A stretch of DNA of 64,000 nucleotides from assembly GCA_963920635.1 (NCBI GenBank), contig OY987302.1:34881278-34945277 (forward strand), written 5' to 3'. Below the pieces are notes generated by a model. It was not told the DNA's origin, ran no database searches, and was given only the letters and a program-made list of their open reading frames with translations. Within the stretch, counting starts at the first letter, position 1. Every line of letters starts with the position of its first letter. This document shows, piece after piece, positions 11,470 through 22,392 of the stretch. This stretch comes from Pseudeuparius sepicola (Eukaryota; Arthropoda; Insecta; Coleoptera; Anthribidae). The translations under genes were made by a program, and so were the position numbers.

Positions 11470-12080
11470 AAGTTACCTTCTGTCTTATATTTTAGCTCAA
11501 TTCATTCAGTTTAACTTATTAAGTCAGGTTGAGTCAAGATAATTGACCATTTTTGAGGATTAATTTTCAACTTTTATTCCATAGTCAATTTAATATATTT
11601 TAAGGCTCATTAACATTTCATTAAGTCAAAGTTAGTTTCTTTAATCCACCATAGCTTTATAAGTTTAAGTTTATCGATTTAAATTGCAAAATCTGTACAG
11701 ATTGATTTATTTTTAAAGATCTTTTTACTTTTAAGTAATATAACCATATAGCCATTGCAAAATCATCGACTTGTCAACGGCATTACTTAACAGAAACTGT
11801 TTTGTGTAATTTCCTTTACATGTGAGCACCAAAGCACTGGTGCTAAACACCAATGGACTAAGTACCAGTACACCAGCCCTGCGGCACGACTAGACAGTAT
11901 GTCGCACATCATCTAGCACCAGCTCAAAAAGCCTACGATCCAACATGAGTCTTCGAGTTCTAGCTGAGGGAGAAAACTACAAAAAGGAGCTTGGCGCGGT
12001 GGTGGCGACTACTCAGCTTTAACTTCTGGAAGGTTTCGGGGTACTCTGTGGATTCCAACAGTCCAAATTGCTTATTAAGT
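11470..12080 (+). repeat. Dispersed repeat, copy 2 (partner at 4140-4745)
   Basis: Same-orientation, diverged partner of 4140-4745. It abuts the truncated 5' side of the gypsy integrase fragment. No open frame. Confidence 0.7.
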
Positions 12081-12125
12081 AACTTGTTACACTTTTTGGT
12101 TGCTCTCAAATTAATGACCAACCAG

Positions 12126-12487
12126 GTGTAAATAAATAAACAATATATTTTCTTACTGAAATATAATATATTATATGCAACTTTTTACTAGGCAAGTATC
12201 ACAGGTAGTTACAATATTTATTATTATATTATTAATCACAGAATAAGCTAAGTAAATAAAACAACTTAGAAGTTATCACAAAGAAAATTGTCTAAACGCT
12301 CGGGGTTGGTTCTGCCTAGGTGTGGCCCTGGAGGCTCCGAGTTTTTATAAGCTCTATGGTTTTTATGTTTTGGTGGTATAACACTTTTGATATTTTGTGG
12401 TTGTAACCTCGCTTTGACATCTATGTCTGCAAACCTATTTGTTGGAAATAATGGGGACAAAATCAAGTACAATCACCCCCTAAGAAG
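12126..12487 (-). mobile_element. Candidate LTR of another retroelement
   Basis: On the minus strand a purine run CTTAGGGGG is followed by TGATTGTACTTG, then a TATA box in GAGCTTATAAAAACTCGGAG near 12345 and AATAAA-type signals near 12215. This order fits a 3' LTR, but no partner was found. The same CCCCCTAAG string recurs at about 13347. Confidence 0.35.
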
Positions 12488-12489
12488 CC

Positions 12490-14095
12490 TAATACCTTGG
12501 TATACCAGGTGTACAAAAGCCGAGATAAATCTTCACCTAAGGTAGGTTTCAATTCAAGCTTTAAAGCTACTCTACGGCAGTGCCACATAAAAGGTATAAG
12601 CAACTATAAATCAAATTGAATATAGGCGTGCAAACAGCATGAAAATAAAGTATAAAAATGTCCTTTTTAGGTTACGGGCACAAGCCAAAGTACTAGCGTA
12701 GGCACAAGATAACAGCCTGCGGAGATAATAAGCAATGTTCGTAAAATGCAGTGTTCCCACTTATCTGAGGCTGCCAGGTGGGCAGGCAGCAATCTGGAGT
12801 CCCTCACGACTGTCCGAAACTAGAGATGGTGTCTCCCCGTAGACCTAGTGGCTTCCCGTACGCCTCCGAACCAGGTATGCGTGCTGAGTCCAAGTCCGAG
12901 TGACTGAACCCGTCGTAGTGGTAGTGGAACGTGCGAATGTGGTTTGGTGGTTGGCGCAGTGTGTGTGCGGTGATGTAAAAGCACTGGTGACTTGAGGCTT
13001 CGAAACCTGATAGGTACTTGAGACGTGAAGGCTTGAAGATAGGGACTTGGCCTAGAACACACCCGATATCTGTCTTAGCTTACTTTGTACTTGGCTGTGA
13101 TTATTTCAAAGAAAATGACATGTACACCATGGAAAATGGGTATTAAAAGCTTACCTTTGATGTTGGGTGGCCACGTGTGCGACTAAAAAAAGTCGATAAA
13201 AAAACTGTGTCGAGAAGGCTTCAGGTGAATTAAATGTGCAAATTCGAATCCAACCCTTGGTTGTAAGTGTGAAGGGCACCCCAAGGTACAACTTTCACTC
13301 AAAAAAACTTGCTTAACTCACCACCTTCTCACTTTTCTTGAATCGCCCCCTAAGGCAAAGGCATGCTACCTTAGCAAGTTCCCACCAAAAAGTGACACAA
13401 TTTCCCAAGTTCCAGGAATTGATGTCATGACAGGTGATCGACAGGTGTCATCAAAATGTCAATGTCAACACTGTCACAAATCAAATATCAAAATTTTAAT
13501 TTTGTATAAGATGTTTGTAACAAATACTGATAAAAGGCATTTATTCTGGTATTTAATCCCAGCCCAGATAAATTAATGTGCCAAAAGAGGTATTCAGAAA
13601 AGTTTTGGTAAGACAGATATAGGTTATGTTTACATTTTGCTTCTTGTATGAAATGTTTGGTTCGGGTGAATAATTTGTTGTTAATTTGTTGTAGACTGCC
13701 AATCTATCTAAGCAAGGAGACCCTGGAACACCTGGAGCATCAAAACCCCAGTTTGCTGCTATCCGATGACAGATTTGGCGAGAAGCGAACAAGGTAAACA
13801 AACCATTCGGGGACTGCCAGCAAAAGTTGTAAGATACCTTTTTCTTCTTCTAGGCCTTCGATGTAGCAGTAGATAGAGGGATATTGGAGTGAAAGGACCA
13901 CCACCGGAAAAGTAACACTTGAAGTGTAAATTATTTTGCTAAAGTTGTCACGTTAGTTGCGTTCGGAATATATCGCTAATCGTAGGAGTGTGTGCCTTTC
14001 AATTATTTGCCTAGGAATACTTTGTGCATTTTAAAACCGTAACAAACTTTACCAGCTCGTTTGAACTTTCAAATTACAGTGCCCTCGTTATTATA
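12490..14095. other. Unassigned sequence
   Basis: Mixed composition, with a more GC-rich section around 12700-13080. Open frames under 85 codons on both strands look like chance. No transposon ends recognised. Confidence 0.4.
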
Positions 14096-14097
14096 CC

Positions 14098-16212
14098 ACG
14101 AATCTAATATTCCTTTTATTCATAAACGATCTACTACAATATACAGGGTGTTTCATCTTAAGTGCGAACACCCCTGTAAAATTTGTATTCTCCATCTGAT
14201 TTTAGCCGCGTTTTTTTCTAAAAATAGGCCACAAAAAACTGTACGTTGGTGCAAAATTTCAGGTCTTAATGTCAATTTGCAAGGCCTACTACAAATTATT
14301 TTTCTAGTAAAAAATGACGAAAACCATTTAGCGATTTTTTTATTTAAAATCTGACACCACAGTGTTAATTAGAACAACCTAAAACCCCCGTGTACCAAAT
14401 TTGAACAAAAAATGTACAGGGAGTTCCATTCTGCAGGCTGTGAAAGTTGAGCAAAATAGGAATTTTAAACTCATCTGGCGAGTCAAGTGTGCCATGGAAT
14501 TACTTCGAAACAGTTGGATGATGAACAGGACCACTCACAGTGTCGATGTGCAAAGATCCAATAAAAAATATACAAGGTGTTCTTCTCTGTAGCAACTCGA
14601 AAAACTGAATTTTTTAAACTTTATACAGGTCAAAAATCGAGTATATCAAAACCACCCCAGACATTACAAACGAACTAAGTCTAAAAAATACAGAAGCCTG
14701 CCAGTCAGTAAGTCCATATGAGTTATGGTGGCTGGTGTGCCACAACAGGAAACGCACAGAAAATGTATCATCTTAGACAGTGACTTTATTGATAAAGGTC
14801 CAACAATTTGAATTGTTTTTATTTGTTGGTTGGATGATGTAAAGAAATAAATTGCTTTTGTATATTTATTAATATTTATTCAATGATTCCAGAACACTCC
14901 TGACCAATATAAAGTTTAATAAAAATTCAGCATTTTGACATCGCCCGGAGAAAAAGACCCTGTACATTTTTGTATTGAATCTTTGCACATCAACACTTTG
15001 AGTAGTCCTGTTGATCATTCATCTGTTTTGACGGGATTCCATGGCACACTTGACTCTCCAGATGCCTTTAAAATTCCTATTTTGCTCAATTTTGACACCC
15101 TGCAGAACGGAACTCCCTGTATATTTTTTGTTCAAATTTGGTATACGGGGGTTTTAGGTTGTTCTGATTAACGCTGTGGTGTCAGATTTTAAATAAAAAA
15201 ATCGCTAAATGGTTTTCGTCAATTTTTTGCTAGAAAAAAATTTGTAGTAGGCCTTGAAAATTGACATTAGGACCTGAAATTTTGCACCAACGTAGAGTTT
15301 TTTGTGGCCTATTTTTAGAAAAAAACGCGGCTAAAATCGGATGGAGAATACAAATTTTACGGGGGTGTTCGCACTTAAGATGAAACACCCTGTATATCAG
15401 TGGGAAAAGTTATAATGTTTGCAGATGGTGTTGCAATTGCAGTTAGCGGTGAGTCAATTTTTGCCTTGGAAGGGAAAGTTGATATCATCTGTAGGGAGAA
15501 GGATTGTTGGTGCGAACGAAACCGGCTCATAATTAATGAAAATAAAGCCACCTACATCAATTTTCACATGCGAAGGCCTATACCTCCAATAAATAAAATT
15601 AACGATCAGTTAAAACGGGTCACAACAGTTAAACTGCTGGACACATATCTGGATTCCGATCTCTCATTCGCAACCCAAATAGCAACGTCCAATGTCATCT
15701 TCCAGATGAAGTCGTTGTTGAGCTGCGGGGACCTGTTGGCTATCTACTATGCATATGCTTACAGTTGTCTATCTTATAATGTTATGTCATGGGGTTTGGC
15801 AATTGAGCGTGGGAGAGTATTCATGTGTCAAAAGCGAATTTTAAGACTTACCTTCAACCTTGGTATCAGAGGAAGTTGCAGACAAATTTTTCGAGAAAAT
15901 AATATCTTAACATCTATATGCATTTATATTTTCAAATGTGTCTCTTTTACACATAAGAACTTAAAGAAATTTAAAGATATGGGGTCCATCATGTGTATAA
16001 ATTGAGGCGGGAAAGTTTGTGCATACCCCGACATAGCACTAAAACTTTCAGAAGATTTTGGGCTGTTCAACTGTGTCGTTCTGTATAATGCTGTTCCCAA
16101 TTCTCTAAACTTGTTAAACTCGTATGTAAAGTTTAAAAGAGAAACCAGAAAATGGCTGGCACACCAGACATTTTACCCAGTGGGGGAATATCTGGACTGC
16201 TGTTTAGAGTGA
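14098..16212 (+). pseudogene. Reverse transcriptase (non-LTR), interrupted by a mariner-type element
   Basis: The left piece (to 14143) encodes LIFLLFINDLLQYI, the NDL motif before the RT catalytic loop. The right piece (from 15395) continues SVGKVIMFADGVAIAV; FADD has become FADG, losing one catalytic Asp. It runs on through LLDTYLDSDLSF, LSYNVMSWG and CQKRILRLTFNLGIRGSCR, then shifts frame near 15980 (VYKLRRESLCIPRHS) and again near 16085 (LYNAVPNSL), ending at a stop at 16210-16212 after FYPVGEYL. Jockey/CR1-like. The 14144-15392 insert plus one TA can be removed to give an uninterrupted reading frame across the join. Confidence 0.85.
14144..15392. mobile_element. Palindromic mariner-type element, family A, full copy
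   Basis: Ends CAGGGTGTTTCATCTTAAG and its inverse, flanked by TA at 14142-14143 and 15393-15394. Arms of about 440 bp are inverted copies and enclose a centre of about 350 bp (14600-14940). Inside each arm further end-like motifs recur concentrically: TACAGGGAGTTCC (14411; inverse near 15108) and TACAAGGTGTTCT (14570; partner near 14960). No transposase. TA duplication and ends fit IS630/Tc1/mariner; the element would need a transposase supplied in trans. Confidence 0.85.
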
Positions 16213-16458
16213 GACATACTTTTGGAAAGATGGGAATTTACGTAACTTTAAAAGAATCAGTACTAAATAATAATTAACACTAGTAAAAACAAACCCTACA
16301 CCCGTATTGGTTGAAATGTTTGTGATTAGTTTCTTACTCAATTTTTTGTTGTTCAACACGTTTTTTATCAATTGTGTATTTCATTTTATATATATGACTT
16401 GTCACCTATATTCCGTATGTTTTTTGATTAATAAATGCTACCAGTACTACTACTACTA
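16213..16458 (+). other. 3' UTR and (TAC)n tail of the RT pseudogene
   Basis: About 245 nt after the stop, with AATAAA in GATTAATAAATGC near 16427 and a TAC repeat at 16445-16457, the microsatellite-like tail common in non-LTR elements. Confidence 0.6.
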
Positions 16459-17404
16459 TCTCTCCTTGATCCAATTCATATGCGTCTGGGCTCGTATCAA
16501 CGCGTCTAAGGCTACCGAAATTCATAGCATTGTTCATATGTATGGCAGTTTTATGTCAGTAATGCCAGTTTTAGTCCATAACAAATCAGGAAAAACAAAA
16601 AACGCATTTTTACATTGCATCCACAAATCCACTCAGAAATATTACATAGTTGGCTTAAAATAAAAATACATGTTAATTTCTTGCCGTCTGCTTTTGTAGT
16701 TTTTTTTAGATCTAGAAGAGCTTTTGGGTGTCCTTTTTCTTTTATTTCTAAACGTTTCTCATAAGTCAATGTGCCACTTATTTTAGTATTTCTTGCAGTC
16801 ACTACAGAAGTGGAAGCCATTGGAAAATTTTTAATAACTACAATTACACTACACGATTGCTCAGTTCGCAAACAGAATAATATCTGGAATAGATCGAAAA
16901 TCCATACCTACACCAAAAAACAAGACGAATCAATTAAAAAATGTAAATAACTTGAACCGAACCCACAAATCATGTGCCGAACAATTAGTTTGGGTTTATT
17001 TTCATAAAACTATGGCTGACACGACGATTGCAATGTATTCTACTAAAACTAAACTAATGCATGCATTATGAGTGGTCGGCCATCCATGATGGCGACAATT
17101 TCATCGTCTACTTGTCTCCTTTCATCTTCAGAGCGGGCGCGTATGCTACTGTCTCTGTCTCACTTGCAATAAACTTGATTACCATAATAACCTATGAGGT
17201 CAATTGAAATTACAGCCAGGCAGGCAGCGGATAGGAATAAATTATTATTAGACATAGTAATCTTGGCTCCATTAGTAATAATTGGGGAGTTTTTGCATGA
17301 AAATGTAATTGCATTTTTTTAAAGATAGTATTATTAAACATTTAAATTTTTTTGAAATAAATTAGATGGGTTATTGACTAAATTAAATTATGGAGAAGCC
17401 ACAC
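16459..17404. other. Mostly unassigned; one minus-strand frame of unknown nature
   Basis: A minus-strand frame from an ATG at 16819 down to 16551 begins MASTSVVTARNTKISGTLTY and is lysine-rich, with LTYEKRLEIKEKG faintly like a CENP-B/pogo helix-turn-helix start. It then runs into low-complexity sequence. I do not recognise it. Confidence 0.25.
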
Positions 17405-18028
17405 CTGTAGTATAGTTCATAATTCTGCGTTGCCACGTGATGAAAGTATTAAGGCAATTTTGGCTTTGGTTTTTGCCCCATCCAGTATATGAATTTTGAG
17501 ACACCCGGTGTTCTTAATTCTGTAGGGTCTTGTAATGAAATTATTAAGGCCTTTTTGGCTGTTATTTTTGTCCCGTCCTATACCAATGTGAATTTTGAGA
17601 CACCAGGTATTTTACTTATTCTTAATTCTGAGACACCATATGTTGAAATTATTTGGCTTCCCTATGTTTTTATTCAACCTGTATATGATTTTTTGACGCA
17701 ACCTGTATATTAATTCTGCGATGTAACCTGAATATGCTATATTCTTATTTTTTTTAAGTCTTCGATGGCATGTCTGACGAGACGAGTAAGGCCATTTGGG
17801 CTTTAATATATTTTAGATTTACCTGTACATGAATTTTTGGACAGATGTTTTGGCCGCCCTGTATTTTTTGTTGTCCACCCCGTACATATGCTTATGATTA
17901 ATTCTACGAGGTCACTTGATAAGAAGATTAAGGTCCTTATTTATTCTGTATTTATTCTTAATTCTGTGGTCACTCGAGGAAACGATTAAGGTCCTTTTGT
18001 AAGTTCTATGTTTTTGTCCCATCCAGTA
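17405..18028 (+). repeat. Degenerate tandem satellite, left part
   Basis: About five diverged units of about 110-125 bp. Each has GAATTTTGAGACACC...GTA, CTTAATTCTG, a GTCACxTGATGAAA box, TTAAGGCC/TTTTGGC and GTCCCATCCAGTAT. The array is split after CCAGTA at 18028 by a transposon and resumes at 19333. Confidence 0.7.
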
Positions 18029-19332
18029 TTGGGTAACTGGGATATAGGGGTAACTGGGGAATACCAAAATAAAATTGGTAGTTGCCGCTGTATTGTTGTG
18101 TTTTCACAATATTTTGGGTATAGTAGCGCCATCTGTCAATAACAAGTACAGCTGTTTTGGTCAGGTGACTAATGTGTTAGTAATGGCCGCCTCTATGTAT
18201 ACCGCATTTTTCGCGCATAACAACTTTCAACATAACTCTGTTTAAAGTGATATCCAAACCTTTCTTGGGTTGTTTTTATATTTTTAACTGGATAACCATC
18301 TATTACAAGGTAAATATTATTAGTATTTGTGTTGTTTTGGTAATAAACCTATTAAGGTTAGAATCTGTATGGGGTGTCCCTGTTGCCCCAGTGAAAATCG
18401 AAAAAAGGGAGACTGGGACAGAGCACAGCGGGGTAACTGGGACTACCCCTGATCCAGTTACCCCACTCAGTCGCCCTTATTTCATGAATGGAATAAGTAA
18501 GTACTTATTGTTTTAGCCATGGTGAGAACTTATTGTAGAAAGACCACAAAGGGGGCTGATGGTAATCGCAATCAGCAATTGATGTACGAAACGGTAGAAA
18601 AACAAAATATGGTGCTGCAAAATATTACAACATCCCAAGAACAACATTGTACCATTATCTTAATGGCACTAGGGGTGCGAGAATAGTTGCTAAACAAGGA
18701 AAGGGGGAGGAGGAAAGTATGGTATTCCATTAGAAGACGAGAACAATCTAGCTGAAGGCATAAAGTTTATGGAGAATTGTGGCAATGGTCTCTCCAGACA
18801 TGAAGTGCTGGATATTGTGCAGATGCATGTAATGGACCATAGAATACAGACAAAATTTAACAATCGTCAACCGAAGGAAGATTTATTTAGCACAAAACAT
18901 GTTAGTTTGATTTGTTTTCTAACAATAAAAGCAATATTATTTTTCTTTTATGTAACTGTGTTGATACAACTTGCATAAAATCTACACCGTTCAATATTTC
19001 TTTACGAGATTTGGCCACATTTTAGTGGAAGGTTAACAAATGGACCCAGTTGCCCCGGAACGGTCATTGTGTATTCCAATAGGATATTATCGGCACTTGT
19101 CCCAGTTGCCCCGAGTTCTGGGGTAACTGGGACAGTTTACACTTTTTTTAAAAAAAATCATCAAATAAAAGGGCTCGTTTTAAATTACATAACATGCCTT
19201 AAATATTGATTCTATATATAACTGTTCAAATCTGTGCCCAATATTTGCATTATAATTCCATTTTGTTCAACTTGTTTTTTACGTTGTAAGAAAAAAGTTG
19301 TAAAACTACGCCCCACTTACCCCACCTTACCT
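18029..19332 (+). mobile_element. Pogo-like DNA transposon inserted in the satellite
   Basis: 1,304 bp flanked by TA at 18027-18028 and 19333-19334; deleting it rebuilds the satellite unit CCAGTATATG. The ends are related inverted repeats centred on GGGGTAACTGGGG (left) and GGGGTAAGTGGGG (right, inverse). The same motif recurs inside in both orientations (about 18050, 18435, 18460, 19045, 19100, 19125), possibly as transposase binding sites. Carries a broken pogo/Tigger-type transposase start. Confidence 0.75.
18519..18930 (+). pseudogene. Pogo/Tigger-type transposase, N-terminal DNA-binding region
   Basis: ATG at 18519 opens MVRTYCRKTTKG, then after a one-base shift KYGAAKYYNIPRTTLYHYLN, the psq-type helix-turn-helix (AA..y.iPrtTL..yl) of pogo elements. 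After another shift it continues IPLEDENNLAEGIKFMENCG and GLSRHEVLDIVQMHV, the second CENP-B-type helical domain with its G-L-S/T-R-x-E-V signature. No DDE catalytic domain follows before the element ends, so it is both frameshifted and internally deleted. Family assignment rests on these two motifs. Confidence 0.75.
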
Positions 19333-19400
19333 TATATGAGTTTTGAGACACCCTGTATTTTACCTATTCATAATTCTGCAACGTCACCAAGATTCTAGTC
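19333..19400 (+). repeat. Tandem satellite, right remnant
   Basis: Continues the unit interrupted at 18028 (GAGTTTTGAGACACCCTGTA, then CATAATTCTGCAACGTCAC). 19400-19653 is unassigned. Confidence 0.65.
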
Positions 19401-19655
19401 TACACCATTTTAGGTAATATTTCTAAGTGTGTCGATGGCTCAGTTTTTTCCCACGATCCCGCACGTTTCCCCAGTCTCAAGTGTGCCATTACACATTTAG
19501 ACTGAAGTAACAAAACCTGTAATAGGAAATCTTCCCGGAGAACGTAACAGGCCTTTGTTCATATAGAAAATGTCCTAAACACGGAATACATAAAATTGAC
19601 TCTTATAAAGTGCAAAATATAATCATTATTGTCATTACTAGTAGCGCCATATGTA

Positions 19656-20129
19656 CAGGGTGTTCCCGTATATTTTGACCCACCTCTAGAGCCTATATTT
19701 TTCGAGTTAGAAAAAAATTACTTAAATGAAAGTTGTAGGGTTTTTTCTGAACTGCTAGGATCTGTTACTAGATAAAACAAATGAGCGTCGCAAATTTATG
19801 AAAAAATTAAAACTTATTTTTTTTAACGGAACACCCTGTATATTTGTGGGTTTTTGAATTGCACACATTTTTCCGATTCCAACAATATGAATATGTTATA
19901 TGTTTGCTCTAAGCATTCACATGACATTCCAAATTGCAAATAAATACGATCTTTATATTTAATCAAGGTTGCCATGGAAAAACGTTTCAACTTAAGCAAG
20001 GGCATTCCTGTCAATCCATTATTTTTGGGACAATACACCTTGGTACCCTACAACTTTTATTTAAGTAATTTTTTTCTAACTCAAAAAATAGGGGCTCTAG
20101 GGTTGGGTCAAAATATACGGGAACACCCT
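19656..20129. mobile_element. Mariner-type palindromic MITE, family E, copy 1
   Basis: 474 bp with ends CAGGGTGTTCCCGTATATTT and its inverse, TA on each side (19654-19655, 20130-20131). A third end-like motif, GAACACCCTGTATA (about 19830-19841), sits inside, so 19656-19838 is itself a complete mini-element. The copy at 47084-47556 is the same element in opposite orientation. Non-coding. Confidence 0.85.
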
Positions 20130-20460
20130 GTACCTATTCGTTGCTTGATTTCAAGGTATTTTTTCGGACCCTGTCCGAATTTAATTTCAATTTAACTCTA
20201 ATGGTAGGTACTCAGTGACTTATATACAAGCCTCGGAAATAATTTTGAAATTTGAAAGTATTTTCTGCAGCTTGTAAATCCGAAGATTAATTATTTTTTC
20301 TCAAGATTTAAATTTTGTGGGCACTAAACACGAGTTGTCAAAATTTTTTCAAGGCCAAGTGAAATGAAGAGAAGGTAGAGATTGGAAATTATCTAGATGT
20401 CATCGTCGGGAAAGACAAAATTGTGTTAATTGCTGCTGAGATTGCAGGAAGGAGAAGGAA

Positions 20461-20760
20461 AAAAGATCTGGGTTCATCCAGAGCTGGGAAAGGTCGCACC
20501 AAAAAAGATCTAGATCATAGATAAGATCGTTTTTTTTAAAAAAGATCTAAGATCATTTAAAAATAGATCTTTTCAAACAAAAACCGATCTTAGATCAAAG
20601 ATTGTCTAAAAACGATCTGTTAAAAAAAAGATCATTCGAGCTAAGATCTTTTAAACGATCTAAGACCTTCTAAACAATCTAAGATCTTATAAACGATCTA
20701 AGATATTCTAAATGATCTCAAATCTTCTAAACAATCTAAGAACTTTCAAAATATTACAGC
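20461..20760. repeat. AGATCT-rich minisatellite array, left
   Basis: Irregular repeats of about 20 bp built on CGATCTAAGATCTTCTAAA, next to GGGTTCATCCAGAGCTGGG. A related array in mainly opposite orientation lies at 29695-29915. Confidence 0.75.
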
Positions 20761-21140
20761 TAAAAATGCATGATATTATATGGTTAACAGATATCTCTAA
20801 ATACTTTTCCTAATTTTGACATAGTATAGTGATATCTTTCAAAACCGGAACAAGTGATTGATTTTACGTAACTAGTTGCGTAAAGTAAAATTTTACTTAA
20901 CTGCTTACATAAAGTTACTTCCCTAAGTGAACTGGTTACATGATCAGTCCTATGCAGGAGAATTGAGGCGCTGAGAACCATAGCGGACCATCTCACAAAA
21001 CTCTTAATATCCAAATAAGTACGGTCTTATGTAGTAAAATATACAATCTTTGATGCTAAAGCGGACCAAATGAGCCTTAGCTAGTCTACTACAGATGGCA
21101 GCACCAAAGAGGATGGTCCACATGGATTAGACTAGCAAAA

Positions 21141-21286
21141 TCTTCGTGCCATAATGAACTATGCAGCTTAGTCCACTTTGGCATTGGTGGAAATTTAAAT
21201 ACGTTGCAGTTCAATCTTCATGCTATAATGACCTATGCAGCTTAGTCCACTTTCACTGGTGGAAATTTATATACGTTGCAGTGCAT
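21141..21286 (+). repeat. 74-bp tandem duplication
   Basis: Two adjacent units (21141-21214, 21215-21286) sharing CTATGCAGCTTAGTCCACTT and GGTGGAAATTTA. 20761-21140 is otherwise unassigned. Confidence 0.8.
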
Positions 21287-21375
21287 TCGGTTTATTTAAA
21301 CGACTACAGCTGTCAACTATTCAACATAGTATTACCACAGCGAAAAATAAGGATCTGCTGCAGTTGAAAGAATGC

Positions 21376-21433
21376 ATTCCACCCTTGTTTATAACAGAGA
21401 CTAGTTAGCTTTTCCTTATGGCCGATTTTCTAT
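21376..21433. repeat. Inverted repeat, left copy (partner 25504-25558)
   Basis: Nearly identical, inverted to 25504-25558 (shared TAACAGAGACTAGTTAGCTT). The pair encloses the THAP gene remnant and all micro-insertions. A shorter inverted match lies further out (about 20960 and 25990), suggesting the ends of one larger palindromic unit. Confidence 0.75.
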
Positions 21434-21560
21434 AACCTTCAAATATGTCCTTATGGTCTGTCACATTCCCACTTGTTACTAAATGTTTCTGTCTCGTTCT
21501 CTGACATTTCACCGAGACGCATCCATACGGTGGCGCCAAATTCCGAACCACGGTTCGAGC

Positions 21561-21591
21561 CGTCGATGGAGGAAGGAATCCGCAATTGACA
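21561..21591. repeat. Micro-insertion 1
   Basis: 31 bp starting CGTCGATGGAGGAAGGAATC. Flanks: GTTCGAGC (21553-21560) and GTTCGAAC (21592-21599), 7 of 8 identical. A further half-copy CGTCGATG starts at about 21604. Confidence 0.6.
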
Positions 21592-22012
21592 GTTCGAACA
21601 AAGCGTCGATGAAAGAAGGTTAAATTTTACAGGGCAGGAAACTGTATGTACGTACGCGGGCCGGGTATCGATCGACCCAGCGCTTAGTCATCAGACATCG
21701 TCCCGTCGTGGTCCCGTCCGAGGTCCAGCTGTTTTTCCTTTTTGCTGCCAGTTATTAATTTGCTGTGATTCTCGTTTTCTTATTTCCACTTATATTATTG
21801 TTACGTGTATTTGGTGGATACAGTAGTGTGCGGTGGTGTTCTAGTCCGATAATTAGTGTGTGCATATAAAAAACATTTCATGTTTTGAGTCATCAGATAA
21901 ACAATAAATAGGTAGCTATGAATAAGGGTTTTTTATTCATTGATAGGTACAGAGGTTAGGAAGTGAAAATGTGTTTTGTTGTATTAAAATGAGTGTTTTC
22001 TTGTGGTTGTAG

Positions 22013-22029
22013 AATTGATGGAAATCAAC
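22013..22029. repeat. Micro-insertion 2
   Basis: 17 bp, core TTGATGGAAATCAA, flanked by a perfect 8-bp direct repeat GGTTGTAG (22005-22012 and 22030-22037). Confidence 0.65.
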
Positions 22030-22067
22030 GGTTGTAGCTATGCCCGAGCAGGGTTGTGTCCCAAATT

Positions 22068-22095
22068 CGTTGATGGAGGAAGGAATCAATCGACG
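22068..22095. repeat. Micro-insertion 3, inside the THAP exon
   Basis: 28 bp starting CGTTGATGGAGGAAGGAATC and ending ATCGACG; its ends are near-inverse. Perfect 8-bp flanking repeat CCCAAATT (22060-22067, 22096-22103). Removing 36 bp brings the protein back to the THAP consensus spacing. Confidence 0.8.
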
Positions 22096-22370
22096 CCCAA
22101 ATTGGAAAGGCGATTACCTAACCGGGCCAAAGCCAAAAGTGTCCGTTTTTGCCTTTCCTAAGGATCCAGTTTTGAGGGCAAAATGGGTGCAAGCCTTATT
22201 TATACAAACAAGGGTGCAAGCCATAAAAAGTGCTTACTTTGTAGTCAAGAAACATTCAAGGTATGTTATATGTTACATTTTTTATATATTTTTCATAAAG
22301 CTTCGGGTTATTGTAGGTCTGTGAACAGCACTTTTTAACACAAGACATTGAAAGGGAGACTACGTGTGTT

Positions 22371-22392
22371 CGTCGATGGTCCTTAATCAACG
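22371..22392. repeat. Micro-insertion 4, inside THAP exon 2
   Basis: 22 bp starting CGTCGATGG and ending AATCAACG. Flanks share GTGTGTT (22364-22370 and 22393-22399). Without it the exon reads through as ERETTCVVESTGE. Confidence 0.75.

Noticed and set aside
19400..19653. Possible small gene between satellite and MITE
   Set aside because: No frame above chance and no regulatory signal.
20461..20760. CRISPR-like regular spacing in the AGATCT array
   Set aside because: Units are variable in length and spacing and the genome is eukaryotic.
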